Positions 16,982 to 26,230 of a stretch of 64,000 nt of DNA are shown here, one piece after another. Numbering within the stretch: position 1 is the stretch's first letter; the number at the start of each line of letters is the position of its first letter. Both the position numbers and the translations under genes were made by a program. The DNA is taken from assembly GCF_035712445.1 (NCBI RefSeq), contig NZ_DASTAT010000028.1, positions 20,021-84,020 on the forward strand, in the 5' to 3' direction. Origin of the DNA: Oligoflexus sp. (GTDB taxonomy: Bacteria > Bdellovibrionota_B > Oligoflexia > Oligoflexales > Oligoflexaceae). The notes under the pieces are model-generated. The model was not told where the DNA came from, did no database searches, and was given only the letters and a program-made list of their open reading frames with translations.

Positions 16982-19014
16982 GCGGCAGCTCCCGACGACG
17001 TCGGCGCCGCGTCCTGCTCATCCAAGGGCTCATCATCCCCCTGATTGGCCTTCAGCACACGCAGACCATCCTTCAATCGAGCCTTCAGATTCCGCTGGGT
17101 TTCTGCGAGGGCATACTTATTTTCATCGACCAGCATATGCATCTGCTCCTGCACGAGTTCGCGACGTCGTGGTTCGATGCAGCTAAGGAGCGCGGCTTTC
17201 TTCTGATCATCCGGGAAGGCCGACGCCAGCACAGCGAGTTCATAGTTCGAGAACGGCCCGAGCAGGTCCGCACGCACACTATCCGGCTGCGCAAAGAAGC
17301 TGCCGATTGTAACCACGCGCCGGCGCAGCTGACGTCCCACCGTGGGATTGCTGAGGCTGATCTGTTCCATCAGATCGTCTTCCATATCCTCGCCGCTCTG
17401 GGCGATGATGCTTTCGTAATGAGCGAGGTAAGGCAGATAACGATCCTCGCGTTTGCGCGTCAGGTAATGCTGAAGGACCCCATCTATTTCCCGATCCGCA
17501 TGACCGGCATCCAAAGCTTCGGGCATCTCAGCCAGGGCTTTGAGCACGAGGTCCTTTTCCTGGGGCTGGCGCTTGAAGTTCTGAATGAGCTGCACAAGGG
17601 CCGGTGCATCGAGATAGAGCATGAAGCGACGCAGACCGTCTTCTGTTTTCAACTGACGGGCGATGAAGGCCAGTTCATCCGCTTTCAAACCACCCACGGC
17701 TCGCTGCAGATTATCATTGAGCGCGGCGCGCGTTCCACCCTTCCATCCGGCAGCCAAAAGCCTTGTTTGATAGGCCTCGGCGATTTCGTAAAGGACTTCG
17801 GTTTTATCCGAGACAGCATGCTCTGCACGTTGAATCAAGCGCAGCATCGTATCCTTCTGATCAGGAGCCAGCTGTTCAAAGATGCGATTCGCATGCTGCG
17901 GTCCCAGGAGTTCAAGTACAAGCACGGCTTTGAAGGCCTGGCCGTCCTGGGTCAGAAAACTCTGGATCATTTCCATCGCTATGGGATCGGACGGTACTTT
18001 ATGCTGTTTTTGCAGCTCCTGCAGCATCTCGCGAAGCTCAGGGTAGCTGGGCTGCTGGGACTTATTGCTGGTCGCTACCGCTGTGCCGCCACTCAAAGGG
18101 GATGTGGATGCAGGTGGCGCACGGTCCGCGCTTTCCGATGAACTGCCGCCGCCGGAGCCTGAACGAGCCATGGAATCCGCCACGCCTTTGATGGATTTGG
18201 CAATGGCACCAAACGCCCCCTGGATCGAACCCAGGCCGGTCGCCATCGAACGGGAAGGCAGAAAGGCCAAGGTAAAAATACCGCCATAGATCAAAATCAA
18301 AACAATGGCCGCTCCGACTGGATTGGCTTTGGCAAAATCCCAGAATTCCTGAAAGCTGTTGCCGCTTGCGGCTGGGGCTGCGGCACCCGGGGTCTTCTCG
18401 CTGCTCGCGAGTTTATCCTGCAGATCGCGCAGCTCCTCTTTCAGCTGCTCGCGCTCTTTTTCAAACTGAGCCTTCAGCTCTTCGACCGCCGCGTTATTCG
18501 CAACGGCACCGGGCGCTGCGCTTAAACCGGGAATGGGTTTGGCTGGTTCTTCCACATTCAGGGGAACGCTTTGCAGCTCCAAAGGCACCTGAGCGCCCAT
18601 GAGCTGCTCCAGGCGCTTGCTCAGGAGGTTTTGCAGAGTGGATTTGGTTTGACCATCCATCCACTGCGGAACGAGGACCTTGACTTTCAGGTCCTGGAGT
18701 TTTTTCAGCTGCGCAGGCTGCGGCAGACCCTGATAGGATTCGGGGATGATGGAGTCGGGTGCATAAGGAACATCACCTATACCGCGCGCATTCGCTGGCA
18801 TTTTAAAATTGATGTCCATCGCGTACTGATGCGGCTTCAGATATTTCTGCAGGATGGACTCCAGCTCGCTTTCAAAAGCGTGCCGAACCAGGGCCGTTTG
18901 CGACTCGGCGGATGGCGTGATGGCCACTTCCTTGGTACGCGCTCCTTGTGCCCATGAAACACCGGATGCTAGAATGAGGAAAAGCACGAAGGCTGCAGAC
19001 TTGCCACTGACCAT
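16978..19014 (-). CDS. Membrane-anchored FliG-like protein
   Basis: A 678-residue protein with unusual order: cleavable-type signal peptide (residues 1-22, ending SWA), periplasmic domain (about 23-160, weakly reminiscent of FliF), coiled coil (174-205), one membrane helix (233-252), Ser/Gly/Pro linker, then a cytoplasmic half resembling flagellar FliG. Residues 358-420 match a FliG N-domain (AFKAVLVLELLGPQHANRIF); 543-650 match the MotA-contacting FliG C-domain (LMEQISLSNPTV, then FFAQPDSVRADLLGPFSNYE). Ordinary FliG is about 330 residues and soluble. ATG 19014 follows AAGGAAG. It diverges from a lipoprotein/barrel pair, and MotAB lie 16 kb away. I infer a rotor or stator-docking partner in a non-flagellar machine. 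FliG similarity is by eye. Confidence 0.75.
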   Translation of the reverse strand: MVSGKSAAFVLFLILASGVSWAQGARTKEVAITPSAESQTALVRHAFESELESILQKYLKPHQYAMDINFKMPANARGIGDVPYAPDSIIPESYQGLPQPAQLKKLQDLKVKVLVPQWMDGQTKSTLQNLLSKRLEQLMGAQVPLELQSVPLNVEEPAKPIPGLSAAPGAVANNAAVEELKAQFEKEREQLKEELRDLQDKLASSEKTPGAAAPAASGNSFQEFWDFAKANPVGAAIVLILIYGGIFTLAFLPSRSMATGLGSIQGAFGAIAKSIKGVADSMARSGSGGGSSSESADRAPPASTSPLSGGTAVATSNKSQQPSYPELREMLQELQKQHKVPSDPIAMEMIQSFLTQDGQAFKAVLVLELLGPQHANRIFEQLAPDQKDTMLRLIQRAEHAVSDKTEVLYEIAEAYQTRLLAAGWKGGTRAALNDNLQRAVGGLKADELAFIARQLKTEDGLRRFMLYLDAPALVQLIQNFKRQPQEKDLVLKALAEMPEALDAGHADREIDGVLQHYLTRKREDRYLPYLAHYESIIAQSGEDMEDDLMEQISLSNPTVGRQLRRRVVTIGSFFAQPDSVRADLLGPFSNYELAVLASAFPDDQKKAALLSCIEPRRRELVQEQMHMLVDENKYALAETQRNLKARLKDGLRVLKANQGDDEPLDEQDAAPTSSGAAA

Positions 19015-19102
19015 GGGAAACTTCCTTTACGGACAGCAAACAGGGCGAATTGCACCTGATATCTGGGCTTATCGTCGGTTATCAGCCGAGGTTAAGGGAA
19101 TT

Positions 19103-19687
19103 ATGAATAAGAAAAAATTTCTAATGCTTTTCGCGAGCTTATCCCTGACCGGCGGCTGCGCAACCAAAACCCTGACCCTCGTCAGCAATGAAAAAGCCAA
19201 CATCAGCCTTGTCGATTACGACGACCAGGCCGGTGAAGGCGATCTGGTCGGGGAAACGCCGGTCGCCATTGAAGTCGATAAACTCAAACGACAGTATATT
19301 CGCGTCTGGGGTGAAGACCTGCATCCCCAGTTCTGGGTTGTGAAACCCCTGGAAGACAGCAAAACAGAAATCACTTTGCGCCTGGATCGCAAGGAAGACT
19401 CCGGTGAGAGCGATGCCGCGCTCCGACTGCAGGAACTCAATCGCTCCTTCCGCATGATGATGCGCGCCTACAAAGCCCTGACGGCCAAAGACCTGGAAAC
19501 AGCCCGAGAAATATCTAAACAAATCAATCAGTTACAACCCGATATCGCCGCCCCTCACATCATCACCGGCCTTAGCTTTTTAGCGGAGGGCAATAAGTCC
19601 AAGGCGCGCGCTTCCTTTCTGAAAGCCAAGAATCTGGACCCAGAGGACCGCGATCTTGAAGAACTCCTGCGCTTGAGCAACCCATGA
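19103..19687 (+). CDS. Lipoprotein with PEGA-like and TPR-like regions
   Basis: A 194-residue predicted lipoprotein: MNKKKFLMLFASLSLTGGC has a lipobox TGGC with Cys19 lipidated. Residues about 25-90 (ISLVDYDDQ, LVGETPVAIEVDKLKRQYIR) look like a PEGA domain, a small beta unit seen in envelope proteins. The C-terminal half carries a TPR-like helical pair (IAAPHIITGLSFLAEGNKSK, then ARASFLKAKNLDPEDRD). ATG 19103 is preceded by TTAAGGG. It overlaps the following barrel gene by ATGA and is divergent, by 88 bp, from the FliG-like gene, so a shared regulatory region and a common envelope complex are plausible. Confidence 0.82.
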   Translation: MNKKKFLMLFASLSLTGGCATKTLTLVSNEKANISLVDYDDQAGEGDLVGETPVAIEVDKLKRQYIRVWGEDLHPQFWVVKPLEDSKTEITLRLDRKEDSGESDAALRLQELNRSFRMMMRAYKALTAKDLETAREISKQINQLQPDIAAPHIITGLSFLAEGNKSKARASFLKAKNLDPEDRDLEELLRLSNP

Positions 19688-20319
19688 AAAAACTTCTGGC
19701 GCTTTGTTTTCTGGCCAGTTCCGCCGTGGCTCAGGATCGCGATAGCGAGACGAGGGTCAGCAAGACCATTCCCGTACCAGCGAAAGATCCCTGGGACCTT
19801 GATCTCCATTTTGGAGCGGGCTTCGGCACCTTCACCACCAAAGACAATTTCTCGAAAAGCTTTGGCGGTCTTCTGACCGGCGCCAGCGTTTATAATGAAT
19901 ATCTCCTCTCCCGCTTTACCAGCTCCGCAGGTTTTGACTTTCTCATCGATGGCGGCAGTCTTCAGGTCATTCGCAAAGGCGTTCATGGCAGTCTCGTCTG
20001 GAATTTTCTGGGCGGGAAAAAGCAGCAGATCCATCGTCTCCGCGCCGGCACCTTTGCCAGCAGCAACGATTTTGCGTTGGGCTGGGCCTGGCGGCTCGGT
20101 TATGCCAGCTTTTCGGCCACGCCTTCGGCCGTCGGCGCTTTGGAACTGACCGGATCCAACCTTCATCTCGATACCGGCCTTCGTATGACGTGGAAGTATG
20201 GATCGCAGTCCAGCCTGGGCGTCGACGCCATGGTCACCCTTCTCTCGATGGCCATGAGCATCGAGAAGTCGACCCAAAGGGCCACCGAGCTCACCCTGTC
20301 CTGGCGTTATTACCTCTGA
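19684..20319 (+). CDS. Predicted outer-membrane beta-barrel protein
   Basis: A 211-residue exported protein with a clear signal peptide (MKKLLALCFLASSAVA, cleavage before QDRD). The mature part alternates polar and hydrophobic residues in strand-length stretches (LDLHFGAGFGTFT, GLRMTWKYGSQSSLGVDAMV) and ends in an aromatic-rich strand TLSWRYYL, a typical outer-membrane barrel signature. An eight-stranded barrel would fit the length. No specific family is recognised. It is translationally coupled (ATGA) to the upstream lipoprotein gene; together they may be the outer-membrane part opposite the FliG-like protein. Confidence 0.75.
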   Translation: MKKLLALCFLASSAVAQDRDSETRVSKTIPVPAKDPWDLDLHFGAGFGTFTTKDNFSKSFGGLLTGASVYNEYLLSRFTSSAGFDFLIDGGSLQVIRKGVHGSLVWNFLGGKKQQIHRLRAGTFASSNDFALGWAWRLGYASFSATPSAVGALELTGSNLHLDTGLRMTWKYGSQSSLGVDAMVTLLSMAMSIEKSTQRATELTLSWRYYL

Positions 20320-20489
20320 TATGAAGACCTGCGGTATTCCTTCCCCAGTAAAATAAAGCAGCCAAACATTTCGGCTTTGGCCGATTCTTACCTTAAAAAA
20401 GAAACAAGTCCGAGCCCGCGTCTCAAGTTCGGGAAATCCCAGCCGAAGCTTTCTTATGATGGGGTTCACCCTTTTTAGGCTTGGGAAAC

Positions 20490-23400
20490 ATGCAAACGCG
20501 AAGCCTCGTATTGTTCATGATGCTCTTCGCACTGCTGTCCTGCAATAAGTTGCAGACGGCAGGCGAAGCGAATCCTATTACCTTCTCCGGCATAACGGGC
20601 ATACAGGCCAGTTCTGATAATAGTTATATCCTGACCTGGAAGATTCCCTTTACCGTCTTCATCGAAAACTACGAAGTCTATGTTCAGCCGATACAGGCGG
20701 CCGATGCCGACGCGCTGATAGCCGCTGCAGCGTCCAGCAGTTCCGATAAAAAAGACGGCCCCGCGGCGGAAAGCACGGATGTATCCCAGGCCGTGACGGT
20801 GACCGACGCCTTCAACCCCATGACCAAGGGCAAGCTCGTGGCCCTGGTCAGTGCCGACCGCAGTTCCTACCGCACCGCGAGTCTTGATGAAGGCATCTAC
20901 CTCTTCCAGGTGCGCGCCCTCGCCGCTGATGGACGGCGCGATAACAACGTGAGTGCGCGCATCGTCAGGGTCAGTGCCGGCCAGCTCTTCAAAGGTCTTC
21001 AGATCGCTGAAGTCATTGGCTCGGATGCTCATCTGAAGTGGATCCCCTATCCGAACATCAGGGCCACCGACAGCTACCAGTATATCGTTTACAAAGGACC
21101 CGCCTTCAATGAGCGCGTGGCCTATACCAAGGAATCGGAAGTCAGCATTTCCCTGCTCAAGGAAAACAGCGGCGACACTCTCTATTACGGCGTTCGCTTT
21201 GTCGATGCCAAAGGCGTCGAGGATAGCAACACCACGCTCCTGCCCTTGACGGTTCCCGTCATCAATAAGAACTTCCTTGGCTGCCTATCGGTCCAGGGTT
21301 TGGGGGCAGATCGCCTCAAAGTCAATTTTGAATGGCCCTCGGAAAACTATACGGCCATGCGCATCTACAGAAACCAGCAGGAAGCCTTCGTGACTCTGGA
21401 TCGCGGGGTCACGAGCTTCGTCGATCGCGGGCTGGTGGAAGGTGAATACTACACCTATACCTGCCAGGGCGTGGCGGGCAAGGATGTGATCGCCGGCAGC
21501 AACCAGATCAAAGGTGCGACGCTGTCGAGTAACCCGCCGACCTTCAAAGGCATCACCAACGTCAAGGCTGATGATGCGCATCAGGCCACTGTTTCCTGGG
21601 GCGTGACGACGGGAGTTCCAGCGCAGTCCTTCACGGTCTATGCGAATCCCGGCAGCAGCGTGGACTGGGCCGCGCAACCTTCTGCCACCATCGAACCGAG
21701 CGTTTTGCAGACTCCCATCAAAAATCTGGGTGACGATCTCCCCTATGCCTTCGGTGTCAGGGCCTGCGGGGTGAGCGTCTGCGATCCCAATACCGAGCAG
21801 ATTCTTATCAACATGCCGGACGATGGCGCGCCCAAAACAATCGGAGCGGAAAGCGCCGTGGTCAGCACGGGGCAAATTCTGATTCAGGCGCCCTGGAGCC
21901 CCGAGCAGGGCGGTATACTCAAACGTAAGGTCTTTACGAAAGTCGGCGGCGACCCCAGCACTGATATCAGTGTCTATACACTGGCGCAAACCGTGGTCGT
22001 CACGAACCCTATCAACCCGCCCCGTCTTCTGACGCTCAATGATGTGACCAGCGCGCGGACCTATCACATCATCGTGCGCGATGAAGACAAGCATGGAAAT
22101 ATCAGCAGCAATTCGCGGGTCGTCACCGTCACGGTCGGGGACCTGCGTCCTCCCGATTTCAATGGTCTGAATGCCAACGGACTTCTTCCAGGCGCCAGCG
22201 GCCAGGAGGAAACGACCCTGATCGCGAACTTCCGCGCGATTCAGAATTATCAGCAGCATCCGCGCGGGGCCTTTGGCTATCGCTTCTATGTGCGCGAAGG
22301 CGGTGGTGCCGCCTGCCACGAGGATCACTATAAATTTCAGGTCGATGCCCTCACCGTTCCCGAAGGGGATGCGAATTACACCATACCCGGGCTGAAGGCG
22401 AAGACGCTCTATTCCGTCTGTATCAAAGCCATTGATGCCAATGGCAACCTTTCAAGCAACACCAACTATTTGAGCCGGCAAACCCAGGATAAGACCGCGC
22501 CGGATTTCGATGGCATTCAAACCCTCAGCTTCGATGCGGACAAAGGTGTGGTGAAGCTGACCTGGAACCCGTCTTCATCAGCTGATATTGGCAGCTATAA
22601 GATCGACACCTGGCTGACGCTGAAGAACAGCGCGACGGCCCTGCCGATCACCATCCAAAGGACGGCAGCGCAATCGCCGAACTCCTTCAGCTTTGACAGT
22701 ACGGTCGTCCCCTTCCAAAGTGAGGCCACTCTGGAAGTCGCGGTGAATGCCTGCGACAACGCCGACAGCATCACCGACGGCAGTAAAAACTGCAGCGTCT
22801 TCGCCCGGGCTCAGGCCCTTTCCATGACCTTTGCCGATATCCAGCCGCCACCTGGATTCATGGGTATCGCGGCCTCGTCGGACCTGATCGCTACCACCGA
22901 AGGCCAGGTCACCGTGAAATGGATTGAACCCACGGACTGGGCGGATTATGCAGGCTTTCAGGTCTATACCCTGGATGGTTCCAATGCTCTGACCCTGGTG
23001 AAAGATTGTGCCTGCAGTCAGATGCCGGGCTGCCTGGATCATATCAGCAGCTGCCAGGTGACGGGATTAAATGACTTCCGCACCTATCGTTTTCATGTGC
23101 GCGCTTATGATGTTGCCAGAAACTTCACCATACTCGATCCCATCATGTCCTTTGCCGACAAGCGGACGATCGACCTGACCAGGCCGACCTTCGTTTCGAA
23201 CCTGGCCTTGAACTTTCAAGACGGCGGTTCGATGCTGAACTGGGCAGCGGCCAGTGACAATCAGTATGCGCAGGAGCAAGGCGCGACCCTCACCTATCGC
23301 GTCTATCGTAAAACCGGCAGCAACTTTGCCAACCTTCTTAACCCCGGGGCTGCTGGACCGGCGCTCGTGGAACTGTCTGATCGCAGCTACTTCGATGCCA

Positions 23401-26225
23401 GCAACCTCGTCAGCGGTACGACCTACTATTATACGGTCTGCGCTGTGGATGCGAGCGGCAATGAAGCCTGTGACGGTACCTATAAATCCGTTCAAACACC
23501 TGACCTTGTCCCCCCGACCATCAGCGCGCTGACCACCAATAAGACGTCCAGCGCAAAATCCTGGAACCTGAATTGGACAGCGGCGGATAACACGACGAGC
23601 AACGCCAATCTATTGTTCCGCATCAAAGCCCGGATATCCACGGATCCGACGGAAAAAGTCCAGGACTCCGATCCCACGATCTTCACGGCCACCGGCGCCA
23701 GCAGCGCCACGGGCCTTACCGGTCCTGTGAACACGGACGCCTATATCCATTACCTCCTCATGGTCACCGATGAAGCCGGTAACACGACGACCAGGCAGAT
23801 TGATATTCAATCTTTGAACCTGATCACCATCACCGCCGTCCGCACGTCCGAAGGGCCGACGACCGGCAACCGTTTGATTCTGGTCGAGGGCAGCGGCTTT
23901 CATAACAGCTCCGCCGTCAGCATCGGCGGAACAAACTGTCAGAATACCCAGATCGTCTCGTCACGTCATATCCTCTGCCGGACTCCTGCGAAATCGCAGA
24001 ATACCTATTCCTTGACCATCAGCAACAGCGATGGGTCCTCGGCTACGATGAATAATGCCTACACCTACTGTACGGCCGACGTGAACTGCACCAACATCTG
24101 CAATAACCCCGGCAGCTGGGAGTCATCCTTCGCGCTGCAGACCGGCCGCGGCACGACTGTGACCACGCCTTATATCATCTGCAACGCCACGCATCTGAAT
24201 AACATCCGCACGATTGCGAACGGCCGCTATTTCTCGGTTATGGAGAACATCGACCTCAACGGCGTGGCCTGGACCCCGCTTGTCACGCAATCCAGCGCCA
24301 CCTTCCAGGGCAACTTCACGGGGAACGGCAATATAATCGCCAATTTCTCGTACAACAACACGAATCAGGATGATTACGGCTTCTTCAAATACATCTCGGG
24401 CAACAGCAAAGTCTCGTCGCTGAAGTTCATCAATGTGAACATCAATGCGCGGGATCGCGTCGGGGCTCTGGTCGGTGATACAGCGAACGATGCGAACACA
24501 GTGATTCAGGACATCATGATGTCAGGAACCGTGAACGGTCGCCAGGATGTGGGTGGCATCCTGGGTCGCGCGATGGTGCAGTCGTTCGATATGTCGGCTT
24601 ATGGAACGATCAATGGCAAGGTCACGGTCGGAGGCGTCATCGGCTATAAGACCAAGAACGCGTCCAACCTCTATTTTGAAGGGACGGTCACGACGGTTCC
24701 CGCAGGCACGACCTGCAATACCGGGGGCGTCGTCGGCTACTGGGATGGCAATAACGGAACAGCCAGTGATATCAACGCCGCCGCAACGGTCCGCTGCGAA
24801 CGCTTCTCTGCCGTCGAGATGCTGGAAACTGGCGGCCTCGTCGGACGTTTGAATGATCATACGATCAGCAATAGCTGGTTCAGCGGGACAGTGATTGGCG
24901 ATCGTCGCACGGGCGGCGCAGTCGGTACTGTCGTCCGCGGCGGCGTGGAAGGTGTGCAGGTGCTCGGTACGGTCACGGGCGGGCATTCCGCTTATGTCAA
25001 CAGCGGTTATGAAACAGGAGGCGTCGTCGGTCTCCTTTATCGCGCCGTTCTTAAAAACAGCACGTCCTCCGCTGCGGTCACCTCGTATTACAGTTATGTA
25101 GGTGGCCTTGTCGGCAACTCAGCTGGTGGGGCGCAGCCTTCAGGAACGGATCGCAGAAACCTGATTCAGAGCAGCGCCGCCTACGGAGCTGTGCAAAATC
25201 TCGGGGGCTATCGAACCGGTGGCGCCATCGGCAGTGCTTCGAACACCGATGTGATCAACACCGCAGCCAACGGTGATGTGAAGGGATCCAAAGGCCAGGC
25301 CGGTGGCTTTCTCGGCTGGTCTGAAGTCAGTGTGGTGATCGATGGAAGCTTCGCCAACGGTGATGTGGATAGCACAGGTTTTGATAACGTCGGCGGATTC
25401 GTAGGCATCACGGATGTGAATGGTGGTCATGTCATCACCAATTCCTTCGCCAAAGGTGATGTCGCAGGCAACAACAACATTGGTGGCTTTGCCGGCCAAT
25501 GTCGGGGAACCTATACCTCCAATTACGCCACAGGACGGGTCGTCGGCAACTCGGTGGTCGGCGGTTTCTGCGGTCGTAACTACGACCTTTCGGGGGCCGT
25601 CAGCACGAAGATCGAGAAAAGTTTCGCAAGCGGCGCCGTCAGTGCCGCGGTGGATCATGTGGGTGGATTCATCGGTCACATCTATCGCTCCATGGAAATT
25701 CGTTATTCCTATGCCAGCGGTGACGTCACGGGGGATGCCAACGTCGGGGGCTTTGCGGGTTCCATGGACATGGGTCCCACGACAATCGAGAAAAACTATG
25801 CCACGGGCAAAGTCATCGGCAAAACCCGGGTCGGAGGCTTTCTGGGCTATGGCTATCGCTACGATGCCACGATGCAGGTCATGAACAACTATTCCCGCAG
25901 CGCCGTGCAGGGCGAGTCCGATGTCGGGGGCTTCGCGGGCCTGACCGGCGCCATCATTTCCAAATCTTATTCCACGGGCGCGGTGACCCAGGGGCAAACA
26001 GCGTCGAACCTGGGCGGCTTTATCGGTCGCTTCGTCAGCGGCGGAAGCATGTCCGCTCCCGAATGCTTTTACGATACCACCACATCAGGCCGCAGCACCA
26101 GTGCCGGCGGTACGGGCAAGACCAGTTTTGAAATGAAAGATCCCAGCACCTTTGTGAACTATGATCCTGCCATCTGGAATATCAAAAGTGGTGCGTATCC
26201 GACCCTTCTTGGGCCGGGGAGTTGA
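20490..26225 (+). CDS. Giant FN3-TIG-GLUG surface lipoprotein 1
   Basis: A 1911-residue predicted surface lipoprotein. The N-terminus MQTRSLVLFMMLFALLSC has a lipobox LLSC. About residues 25-1105 are tandem fibronectin-III-like repeats (recurring 'TPPDF.G', 'Y.IYV' and 'DA.GN.S' patterns). An IPT/TIG unit follows (about 1110-1195, VEGSGFHNSSAVSIGG), then a Cys-containing joint (NCTNICNNPGSW and YIICNATHLNNI). A long GLUG-repeat solenoid (about 1290-1870) shows repeats such as SYASGDVTGDANVGGFAG, capped by CFYDTTTSGRSTSAGGTGK. ATG 20490 is used; TTG 20481 precedes it. GLUG/FN3 proteins are typically adhesins or matrix-binding. A paralogue follows 5 bp later, and MotAB lie downstream on the same strand. 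Confidence 0.88.
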   Translation: MQTRSLVLFMMLFALLSCNKLQTAGEANPITFSGITGIQASSDNSYILTWKIPFTVFIENYEVYVQPIQAADADALIAAAASSSSDKKDGPAAESTDVSQAVTVTDAFNPMTKGKLVALVSADRSSYRTASLDEGIYLFQVRALAADGRRDNNVSARIVRVSAGQLFKGLQIAEVIGSDAHLKWIPYPNIRATDSYQYIVYKGPAFNERVAYTKESEVSISLLKENSGDTLYYGVRFVDAKGVEDSNTTLLPLTVPVINKNFLGCLSVQGLGADRLKVNFEWPSENYTAMRIYRNQQEAFVTLDRGVTSFVDRGLVEGEYYTYTCQGVAGKDVIAGSNQIKGATLSSNPPTFKGITNVKADDAHQATVSWGVTTGVPAQSFTVYANPGSSVDWAAQPSATIEPSVLQTPIKNLGDDLPYAFGVRACGVSVCDPNTEQILINMPDDGAPKTIGAESAVVSTGQILIQAPWSPEQGGILKRKVFTKVGGDPSTDISVYTLAQTVVVTNPINPPRLLTLNDVTSARTYHIIVRDEDKHGNISSNSRVVTVTVGDLRPPDFNGLNANGLLPGASGQEETTLIANFRAIQNYQQHPRGAFGYRFYVREGGGAACHEDHYKFQVDALTVPEGDANYTIPGLKAKTLYSVCIKAIDANGNLSSNTNYLSRQTQDKTAPDFDGIQTLSFDADKGVVKLTWNPSSSADIGSYKIDTWLTLKNSATALPITIQRTAAQSPNSFSFDSTVVPFQSEATLEVAVNACDNADSITDGSKNCSVFARAQALSMTFADIQPPPGFMGIAASSDLIATTEGQVTVKWIEPTDWADYAGFQVYTLDGSNALTLVKDCACSQMPGCLDHISSCQVTGLNDFRTYRFHVRAYDVARNFTILDPIMSFADKRTIDLTRPTFVSNLALNFQDGGSMLNWAAASDNQYAQEQGATLTYRVYRKTGSNFANLLNPGAAGPALVELSDRSYFDASNLVSGTTYYYTVCAVDASGNEACDGTYKSVQTPDLVPPTISALTTNKTSSAKSWNLNWTAADNTTSNANLLFRIKARISTDPTEKVQDSDPTIFTATGASSATGLTGPVNTDAYIHYLLMVTDEAGNTTTRQIDIQSLNLITITAVRTSEGPTTGNRLILVEGSGFHNSSAVSIGGTNCQNTQIVSSRHILCRTPAKSQNTYSLTISNSDGSSATMNNAYTYCTADVNCTNICNNPGSWESSFALQTGRGTTVTTPYIICNATHLNNIRTIANGRYFSVMENIDLNGVAWTPLVTQSSATFQGNFTGNGNIIANFSYNNTNQDDYGFFKYISGNSKVSSLKFINVNINARDRVGALVGDTANDANTVIQDIMMSGTVNGRQDVGGILGRAMVQSFDMSAYGTINGKVTVGGVIGYKTKNASNLYFEGTVTTVPAGTTCNTGGVVGYWDGNNGTASDINAAATVRCERFSAVEMLETGGLVGRLNDHTISNSWFSGTVIGDRRTGGAVGTVVRGGVEGVQVLGTVTGGHSAYVNSGYETGGVVGLLYRAVLKNSTSSAAVTSYYSYVGGLVGNSAGGAQPSGTDRRNLIQSSAAYGAVQNLGGYRTGGAIGSASNTDVINTAANGDVKGSKGQAGGFLGWSEVSVVIDGSFANGDVDSTGFDNVGGFVGITDVNGGHVITNSFAKGDVAGNNNIGGFAGQCRGTYTSNYATGRVVGNSVVGGFCGRNYDLSGAVSTKIEKSFASGAVSAAVDHVGGFIGHIYRSMEIRYSYASGDVTGDANVGGFAGSMDMGPTTIEKNYATGKVIGKTRVGGFLGYGYRYDATMQVMNNYSRSAVQGESDVGGFAGLTGAIISKSYSTGAVTQGQTASNLGGFIGRFVSGGSMSAPECFYDTTTSGRSTSAGGTGKTSFEMKDPSTFVNYDPAIWNIKSGAYPTLLGPGS

Positions 26226-26230
26226 ATGCC

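Noticed and set aside
20361-20381. GCCAAA/TTTGGC hairpin before the first giant lipoprotein gene, considered as riboswitch or terminator
   Set aside because: Six-bp stem with a 9-base loop and no conserved riboswitch core or U-run.
24370-26100. Repeat-rich DNA that could look like a repeat array
   Set aside because: It is protein-level GLUG repetition with variable nucleotides in one open frame; no constant repeat/spacer structure of a CRISPR.
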